Both the position numbers and the translations under genes were made by a program. A stretch of DNA of 19,834 bases from Actinomycetes bacterium. Lineage in GTDB: Bacteria; Actinomycetota; Actinomycetes; S36-B12; GCA-2699445. The DNA lies in contig JAHZKU010000211.1 in assembly GCA_022600255.1 (NCBI GenBank), positions 1 through 19,834 on the forward strand. Direction: 5' to 3'. Positions 14,673-19,834 of the stretch are shown here, piece by piece (within the stretch, counting starts at the first letter, position 1; each line of letters opens with the position of its first letter). The notes beneath the pieces were generated by a model, which worked only from the letters and a program-made list of their open reading frames with translations, made no database searches and had not been told where the DNA came from.

Positions 14673-15131
14673 ATGAAGTATGTTGCGATCTCCGGCCCAG
14701 GTGAGGGTGCCTCATCAGATGATCGCTCCCGAGCGTATGAAGCTGCTGGCCAACTGGTATCCCACGGTTGTGTGATTCTGACCGGCGGTCTAGGGGGAGT
14801 GATGGCAGCCGCCGCAGCAGGAGCCAAGGCTGCCGGCGGTACCAGCATCGCAATCCTGCCTGGGCTAGATCGCGGATCGACCGGGGACCATACCTTCACG
14901 ATTCCGACCGGTCTGGGTGAGTTGCGAAATGGCCTGTTGATTCGGGCAGCAGACGGGGTGCTGATTGTGGGAGGAAGCTGGGGCACTTTGAGCGAATACG
15001 CATTTTCCGAGCGGACGGAAGTTCCCGTTGTTACCTTGGGTGGCTGGGTGATGGACCCGCGCGCAGAGGTGACTGCTCCAGCGGCTGCAACAGTAGGGGA
15101 GGCCGTGGACGCCCTGCTTGGGCTCATCTGA
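14673..15131 (+). CDS. TIGR00725/LOG-like Rossmann-fold (SLOG) protein
   Basis: A 152-residue protein related to the lysine-decarboxylase-like/LOG superfamily, TIGR00725 type. Features: N-terminal KYVAISGPGEG, the glycine-rich ILTGGLGGVMAAAAAGAKAAGG, and VGGSWGTLSEYAFS. The last is the counterpart of the PGGxGTxxE nucleotide-binding motif of LOG cytokinin-activating enzymes, in altered form. It should bind a nucleotide or nucleotide-derived ligand. The altered motif argues against calling it a true phosphoribohydrolase. I use ATG 14673, which places KYVAISG at the N-terminus; GTG 14661 would add four residues. Neither has a convincing ribosome binding site, and a 20-base inverted repeat lies just upstream. 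The FUSC gene begins 52 bases downstream on the same strand, so the two may be cotranscribed. Confidence 0.82.
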   Translation: MKYVAISGPGEGASSDDRSRAYEAAGQLVSHGCVILTGGLGGVMAAAAAGAKAAGGTSIAILPGLDRGSTGDHTFTIPTGLGELRNGLLIRAADGVLIVGGSWGTLSEYAFSERTEVPVVTLGGWVMDPRAEVTAPAAATVGEAVDALLGLI

Positions 15132-15183
15132 GTCAGACACTCGAAGTGTCGAGGGGCAGAGCCAGTCGGGAACGGAGGTAACA

Positions 15184-16977
15184 ATGGCGAAGTTGGGTAG
15201 CGTCTTCGCGAGCACGGATGACCCCCTAGGGTGGCGGCTGGTTGCGTTCCTGTGCGCAGGCGCGGTTGTCGCTGGCCTCGCCGGATTCCTAGTGGATACG
15301 ACGGCCACCATCGTCGCGGTCGCCGTCGGTGCGTTTCTAGGAATGCTGGCGGCAGTTGGACCACTCTTCCTGGCGTTACGCGGTGTCGCAACGATCGGCC
15401 TAGCCTGTGTGATGGCCGTGGGATTAGCAGGCGTCTCGTTTGGGTCCCCCTGGTTTGCCGCGCTTGTGCTAGCCGTCCTGGCGTTTGTCGGGTCGTTGTG
15501 GTCGGCTGTGCCGGTGCTTGGGCAAATCGGCGGCGGATTCCCAGCTCTGCTCTTCTTGTTGCTGACCACAGACCTGTTGAACAGCGCTGAGGCGTCGGAT
15601 ACCGGATCATTGTTGCTGGCCGCCGTTATTGGGGTTGTTGCGGCCATGCTCGTGGCCGTGGTTGCCAACCTGCGGGACCCGCGCAAGGTTAGTCGACTCG
15701 CCGTCGCCAAAGCATGGGGGAGCGACAGCGACTTGGAGGCGCAGGGCGCTGCGGCCCAAGTGCTGCGGTTCGACGGCAGCCCCGCTGTGCTGGCAAATCT
15801 CTTGAGCGCCGCCACGGTCGCGCTGCTGGGCCGGCAGACCGCCACCACACCAGTGCAGGGCACCACGTCGCCCGGCGATTCGGTGCCCGAAGCGATTGCG
15901 GCGGCGACGCAGGGGAATGAGGGAATCCAGCAGACCTTGCTGCCTCGAGGCACCCTCACCAATCGGGATGTCAGCATCAACTTCACGGCCATTGACCAAG
16001 GTGAAGCCGGTGGCACCCGGCAAGTGGCCGTTGGACTCTCGCAATGGAGTTCCGCGTTGCGGCGTGCGCAGGGGCTGCTCTCCGGTGAGGTGAGGCCAAA
16101 ACGGCGGCGCTTGTCGGCGCCCGGGTTGCTCCAACACATGGTGAGGAAACTGCTGTCTCCTGACGTATCCGTTTTCCGATTCGGAGTTCAACGCGCGCTC
16201 GCCTTGGGTTTAGGTCTCTTTGTGCTGCTCTCGACTGCATCTTCCAGCGCATTTTGGATCCTGCTGACGGTGTTTGTGGCCCTGCAAGCCAGCGCGGGAT
16301 CCACGATGACAAAGGTGATCCAGCGGGTCTCAGGAACCTTGGTCGGGGCATTACTGGCTGCATCCTTGGCCAGTTTCGTGCCCGCGCAGGTCTTGCTGCC
16401 GTGGGTAGCAGTACCGGTACTTCTGATAGGAGTGGCCTACATCCAGCGCAACTACACGATCATGGCCGGTGCTGTGGGCGCTGGCGTGGTCTGGGTGGTG
16501 GGTATCCCGCAGGATTCCACTTGGTTCTGGGCCGGTCAGCGAGCCCTGGACACCGTGGTCGGTGCCGCAATCGCGCTGCTGGTGGCGCGCTTCGTTCTGC
16601 CGGTGCGGGCCTATCCGCAACGTCGCATCGGAGACGCTGTGGCGGCCTTGCGAGCACTCTGTGAAGACCTGGTCGCTGCCGCCCACGAATCCGATGCGCT
16701 GCGTTCGCTGCCGCGTCTGGAAGCCCGAGTTGCTGGTGCGATGTCCAACCTGAAATCGGATTTGAACCTGCTGCCAAGGGAACAGGCGCAGAGTTTGTCC
16801 AGTCAGGTTTCCGATCTGCGGGAAGTCTGGGATGGGTTGAATGCCCTGGCGCTTCTCGCGGTTCGTGTTGATCAAGTGGACCTGCCTGATCGTGCGGACA
16901 TTCTTCATGAGGGAGTCAACCGTGTTTCCGCGAAACTCGATGCCGTAGCCGCCGCTGCGGGCGAACCGGGCCGCTGA
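15184..16977 (+). CDS. FUSC-family membrane protein (aromatic-acid-exporter-like)
   Basis: A 597-residue integral membrane protein of the FUSC superfamily. Residues of about 18-165 form a first block of roughly six hydrophobic helices. A soluble cytoplasmic region of about 165 residues follows. A second FUSC_2-like block lies at about 330-475 (RALALGLGLFVLL, SSAFWILLTVFVAL, GSTMTKVIQRVSGTLVGALL). The C-terminal cytoplasmic tail is helical. Duplicated membrane blocks separated by a soluble part are typical of FUSC proteins such as AaeB-like exporters. A role in efflux of aromatic acids or other metabolites is plausible but the substrate is unknown. ATG 15184 has GGAGG 5 bases upstream; the frame extends to 15118, inside the preceding gene's end. 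It faces the aldehyde dehydrogenase gene convergently across only 22 bases. Confidence 0.87.
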   Translation: MAKLGSVFASTDDPLGWRLVAFLCAGAVVAGLAGFLVDTTATIVAVAVGAFLGMLAAVGPLFLALRGVATIGLACVMAVGLAGVSFGSPWFAALVLAVLAFVGSLWSAVPVLGQIGGGFPALLFLLLTTDLLNSAEASDTGSLLLAAVIGVVAAMLVAVVANLRDPRKVSRLAVAKAWGSDSDLEAQGAAAQVLRFDGSPAVLANLLSAATVALLGRQTATTPVQGTTSPGDSVPEAIAAATQGNEGIQQTLLPRGTLTNRDVSINFTAIDQGEAGGTRQVAVGLSQWSSALRRAQGLLSGEVRPKRRRLSAPGLLQHMVRKLLSPDVSVFRFGVQRALALGLGLFVLLSTASSSAFWILLTVFVALQASAGSTMTKVIQRVSGTLVGALLAASLASFVPAQVLLPWVAVPVLLIGVAYIQRNYTIMAGAVGAGVVWVVGIPQDSTWFWAGQRALDTVVGAAIALLVARFVLPVRAYPQRRIGDAVAALRALCEDLVAAAHESDALRSLPRLEARVAGAMSNLKSDLNLLPREQAQSLSSQVSDLREVWDGLNALALLAVRVDQVDLPDRADILHEGVNRVSAKLDAVAAAAGEPGR

Positions 16978-16997
16978 CAGCGCGCTCCACGGTTAAC

Positions 16998-17013
16998 GCT
17001 TAGAGATCTAAGC
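16998..17013. terminator. Perfect hairpin GCTTAG-AGAT-CTAAGC at convergent gene ends
   Basis: Six-base perfect arms around a 4-base loop. The repeat covers the stop codon of the aldehyde dehydrogenase gene (17000-17002) and lies about 20 bases after the FUSC stop. Its position suits a bidirectional terminator for the convergent genes, although no T run follows on either strand. Confidence 0.4.
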
Positions 17014-18442
17014 CGGTCAAGACCATCACGCGATCGTGTGTGAAGTCGGTCATGGCGGCTAGCAACCCTTCGCGGCCTACGCCAGACGCCTTCTCACCGC
17101 CGTAGGGCATCTGGTCGGCCCGGAAAGACGGCACGTCACCGATAATGACCCCCCCGACTTCCAGCGCTCGTTGGGCGGCGAAGGCCGTTTGGATGTCGTG
17201 GGTGAACAAGCCTGCTTGGAGCCCATACTTGGAGGCGTTGATGGCTGCAAAAATCGCCTCAGGGTCATCTGGCACGGCGGTGACTGTCATGACCGGCCCA
17301 AACACTTCCTCACAAGCGACCTTGCTGGTCGGCGCCACATCCGTCAGCAGGGTGGGGGCAACGGTTGCCCCCACGCGCGTGCCACCGGTCAGTAGGGTCG
17401 CCCCTTCTTGGACGGCTTCCTCGATCCAAGCCACAACCCGTTCCGCGGCCTGTTCGTTGATCAGCGGCCCCACGACCGTTTCCGGGTCTTCCGGCGCGCC
17501 GGTTGGCAGCGCAGCAACACGTGCGGTCAGATCCTCGATGAATCCGCTGGCCAAGGAATTGGCCACAAACACCCGTTGCACCGAGATGCACGATTGGCCG
17601 GCTTGGTAGTTGCCGAAGGTGGCGATTCTGCTGCCGGCCCATTCCAGATCCGCCTCACTGGAGAAGTCGGCGCACACCGCGGCGGCCGCATTGCCTCCGA
17701 GCTCAAGCACAACATGTTTGCGCGGCACGGCATCCTGAATGGCGTATCCCACTCGTTCGGACCCCGTGAAGGAAATGATGGGCAGCCGGGGATCCTGCAC
17801 CAACGCCTCGGTTCGGTCGTTGTCGAGGGGTAGTACTGACCAAGCTCCGAGAGGGAGTTCAGTTTCGCTCAGGATCTCGCCGAGTAGTAGGGCAGTCAAC
17901 GGCGTAGCCGGGGCGGGCTTCAAGATAATGGGCGCCCCCACGGCGATGGCCGGGGCAACCTTATGGGCCACCAAGTTCAATGGGAAGTTGAAGGGTGCGA
18001 TGCCCAAAATGGCGCCAAAACTAAATCGCCGCACCAGCGCCGTGCGCCCAGCCGCTGACGGGTCAGTATCAAGGCGCTGTAGCTCTCCAGACCAACGGCG
18101 GGCTTCTTCTGCCGCCCAACGAAATGTTGCGACTGCCCGGGTTACCTCCATCCGGGACCACATCAGCGGTTTTCCGCCCTCGGCTGTGATGGTCTGGGCG
18201 AATTCTTCCGAACGCAGCGCAATCTGTTGGGACACACGTAGGAGGGCCGCGCTGCGGTCGGCAGCGGTGAGCGCCTGACAGGCCGGTAATGCAGCCGCGG
18301 CGGCCGCAACGGCGGTGGCCACATCAGCATCGGTGGGGATCGCGTGCTCACCAACCTGTGTGCCATCCGGCGACCAGACGGTTTGCACCTCGCTGCTGGT
18401 CTGGCTATGACCGGCCACGTAAAAGGGCTTTGGGGCGCTCAA
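17000..18442 (-). CDS. NAD(P)+-dependent aldehyde dehydrogenase (probable succinate-semialdehyde dehydrogenase by context)
   Basis: A 480-residue ALDH-superfamily enzyme. Visible motifs: APFNFPLNLVAHKVAPAIAVG of the cofactor domain, FTGSERVGY, E247 in LELGGN, and nucleophile C285 in GQSCIS. Phe-rich EEVFGPVMTV and a typical C-terminal QMPYGGEKASGVGREG follow. It oxidises an aldehyde to the acid with NAD(P)+. GQSCISVQRVF is more like the lactaldehyde/glyceraldehyde-type subgroups than classical GabD, so the specificity is inferred only from the preceding gabT gene. The likely start is TTG at 18442, overlapping the gabT stop as TTGA, with AAGGAG 5 bases upstream. That strong ribosome site supports the rare start and translational coupling. 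The open frame extends to 18604 but inside gabT, with no ALDH character. Confidence 0.9.
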   Translation of the reverse strand: MSAPKPFYVAGHSQTSSEVQTVWSPDGTQVGEHAIPTDADVATAVAAAAAALPACQALTAADRSAALLRVSQQIALRSEEFAQTITAEGGKPLMWSRMEVTRAVATFRWAAEEARRWSGELQRLDTDPSAAGRTALVRRFSFGAILGIAPFNFPLNLVAHKVAPAIAVGAPIILKPAPATPLTALLLGEILSETELPLGAWSVLPLDNDRTEALVQDPRLPIISFTGSERVGYAIQDAVPRKHVVLELGGNAAAAVCADFSSEADLEWAGSRIATFGNYQAGQSCISVQRVFVANSLASGFIEDLTARVAALPTGAPEDPETVVGPLINEQAAERVVAWIEEAVQEGATLLTGGTRVGATVAPTLLTDVAPTSKVACEEVFGPVMTVTAVPDDPEAIFAAINASKYGLQAGLFTHDIQTAFAAQRALEVGGVIIGDVPSFRADQMPYGGEKASGVGREGLLAAMTDFTHDRVMVLTGLDL

Positions 18443-19782
18443 GCGGACTCCTTCAGGTGGGCAGATTCGGCCTCGATCAAGGCGTCGGCGAAGATGCCTA
18501 GGCCCTCCCGCAGCAAATCGTCGTCGATCACGAGCGGGGGCAGCAGTCGAACCACGTTGCCCAGCGTGCCTGCGGTCAAAATCACCACGCCCCGGCGGCC
18601 ACATTCGGCCGCGATCGCCTTGGCTAGGTCAGGCAAGTGTCGACCAGATGCCGGGTCTCGAAACTCCACGGCCATCAAGGCGCCGCGACCCCGGATCTGT
18701 GCCACGACGCCGGAGTCCGCGAGAGCGTCAGTCAGGGTTTGCCGGATCACAACTTCGATTTCACGTGCGCGCGCGGCGAGATCGTGCTCTTCCATCAGGT
18801 CGATGGTGGCCAAGGCGGCCGCGCAGCACACTGGATTGCCGCCGTAGGTTCCCCCCAAGCCGCCGGTGTGAACCGAGTCCATGATGTTGGCACGGCCAGT
18901 CACGGCGGAGATTGGGTAGCCGTCCGCGATGCCCTTGGCCGTCACGATGAGGTCTGGCACCACTCCCTCGTGATCGCAGGCGAACCAACTCCCCGTGCGG
19001 CAGAAACCGGTCTGCACCTCGTCGGCGATGAAGACAACGTCATTGTCAGCGCACCATTGTGAAAGGGCGGGCAAGAATCCCGGGGCGGGCACGATGAAGC
19101 CGCCTTCGCCTTGGATGGGTTCGATGATCAACGCGGCCAGATCGTGGTGGCCGATCTCGGCCTCGATCCGTTCAATGGCGCGTTCCGCCGCTGCGGGCCC
19201 GGTCAGCTGGTCGCGTAGTGGGTATGAGGTCGGAACCCGGTAGATGTCGGAGGCGAACGGTCCGAAGGATTTCTTGAAAGGCATTTGCTTCGCGGTCAGC
19301 GCCATCGTTAGGTTCGTCCGGCCATGGTAGGCATGCTCAACGGCGACGACAGCCCGCTTGCCGGTGTGAGCCCGCGCGATCTTCACAGCGTTCTCCACGG
19401 CCTCGGCTCCCGAATTGAAGAGGGCAGAACGTTTTGGGTGCGAGCCCGGGGTGACGGTGTTGAGTCGTTCGCACAGCGCGACGTACGGTTCATAGCCGGT
19501 CACCATGAAGCAGGTATGGGTCACGCGCTGCGCCTGCTCGTGGGCAGCCGCCACGACGCTAGGGGCTGCGTTGCCCACGGTGGTTACGGCGATTCCCGAA
19601 CCAAGGTCGATGAGGCGATTGCCGTCCACGTCCTGAAGAATCCCGCCGGCGGCGTCTTGGACAAAGATCGGTAGCGCCATCCCGATCCCCGCAGACACGG
19701 CGGCAGATCGTCGCTCGGTGATTGCTTGGGATTTGGGGCCTGGGATTTCGGTCTTCAGCAAGCGCGATTGGGGCAGTTTCAT
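18439..19782 (-). CDS. gabT: 4-aminobutyrate aminotransferase (class III, PLP-dependent)
   Basis: A 447-residue class III aminotransferase. It has the family N-terminus (GPKSQAITERRSAAVSAGIG) typical of GABA transaminases. FNSGAEAVENAVKIAR binds PLP phosphate and HAYHGRTNLTMALTAK contains the cofactor-stacking region. D254 lies in FIADEVQTGF, and the Schiff-base lysine K283 in TAKGIADGYP. It converts 4-aminobutyrate and 2-oxoglutarate to succinate semialdehyde and glutamate in the cytoplasm. The ATG at 19782 is 52 bases from the right edge; the ribosome binding site is weak (CGGAT). The stop overlaps the TTG start of the aldehyde dehydrogenase gene by 3 bases, forming a two-gene GABA-degradation unit. 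Acetylornithine or another omega-amino acid substrate is possible but the N-terminal signature favours GABA. Confidence 0.92.
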   Translation of the reverse strand: MKLPQSRLLKTEIPGPKSQAITERRSAAVSAGIGMALPIFVQDAAGGILQDVDGNRLIDLGSGIAVTTVGNAAPSVVAAAHEQAQRVTHTCFMVTGYEPYVALCERLNTVTPGSHPKRSALFNSGAEAVENAVKIARAHTGKRAVVAVEHAYHGRTNLTMALTAKQMPFKKSFGPFASDIYRVPTSYPLRDQLTGPAAAERAIERIEAEIGHHDLAALIIEPIQGEGGFIVPAPGFLPALSQWCADNDVVFIADEVQTGFCRTGSWFACDHEGVVPDLIVTAKGIADGYPISAVTGRANIMDSVHTGGLGGTYGGNPVCCAAALATIDLMEEHDLAARAREIEVVIRQTLTDALADSGVVAQIRGRGALMAVEFRDPASGRHLPDLAKAIAAECGRRGVVILTAGTLGNVVRLLPPLVIDDDLLREGLGIFADALIEAESAHLKESA

Positions 19783-19834
19783 GGATGATCCGAGGTTGGA
19801 GGGGACAACAGTTCGATCCTCCCAGATCGGCAGG

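Noticed and set aside
14480..16191. Long minus-strand open frames opposite the TIGR00725-like and FUSC genes
   Set aside because: Shadows of high-GC coding sequence: low-complexity Arg/Pro/Ser/Thr composition and no motifs, while the plus strand has clear families.

Overview
The window comes from a moderately high-GC actinobacterium. Three kinds of evidence point there: actinobacterial families (a MarP-type CvpA-protease, a DUF2786 plus HExxH pair like mycobacterial Rv0184/Rv0185, DUF2252, a TIGR00725-type protein), GTG and TTG starts, and several start codons that seem leaderless, with a -10-like hexamer 6-7 bases upstream and no clear ribosome binding site. The sequence alone does not settle the species. 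I find no tRNA, rRNA, CRISPR array, transposase, integrase or phage gene, so this reads as ordinary chromosome. All functional calls come from motifs and recalled family knowledge, not from a database search.

Layout. Positions 1-1819 are on the minus strand: a membrane-anchored protein cut by the left edge, an MDR-type quinone/NADPH oxidoreductase, and a 58-residue protein with two CxxC knuckles. A compact divergent region (1820-2062) holds direct and inverted repeats and separates the small gene from a plus-strand diguanylate cyclase whose receiver domain has lost its phosphoacceptor aspartate. Next comes a plus-strand pair encoding a KhtT/KhtU-type K+(cation)/H+ antiporter and its regulatory subunit. 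A gap of about 350 bases (4878-5226) follows.

Positions 5227-10582 are all minus strand. In transcription order they encode a DUF2786 protein, an overlapping HExxH metallohydrolase, a DUF2252 protein with kinase-like-fold motifs, a D12-class adenine-N6 DNA methyltransferase starting 4 bases after the DUF2252 stop, a nitrilase with an intact Glu-Lys-Cys triad, and a VOC/glyoxalase-fold protein. The first four form the least understood part of the window.

Positions 10778-16977 are plus strand and rich in envelope functions: a single-pass coiled-coil protein, a lipase-like alpha/beta hydrolase, a MarP-like membrane serine protease with an intact His-Asp-Ser triad and a probable disulfide, an exported M23 peptidase, a TIGR00725/LOG-like protein behind a 20-base inverted repeat, and a FUSC-type membrane protein. 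The protease next to a cell-wall peptidase recalls the mycobacterial MarP-RipA relationship.

Positions 17000-19782 are minus strand: a gabT-type aminotransferase and an aldehyde dehydrogenase, coupled by a TTGA stop/start overlap. Together they would convert 4-aminobutyrate to succinate semialdehyde and then succinate.
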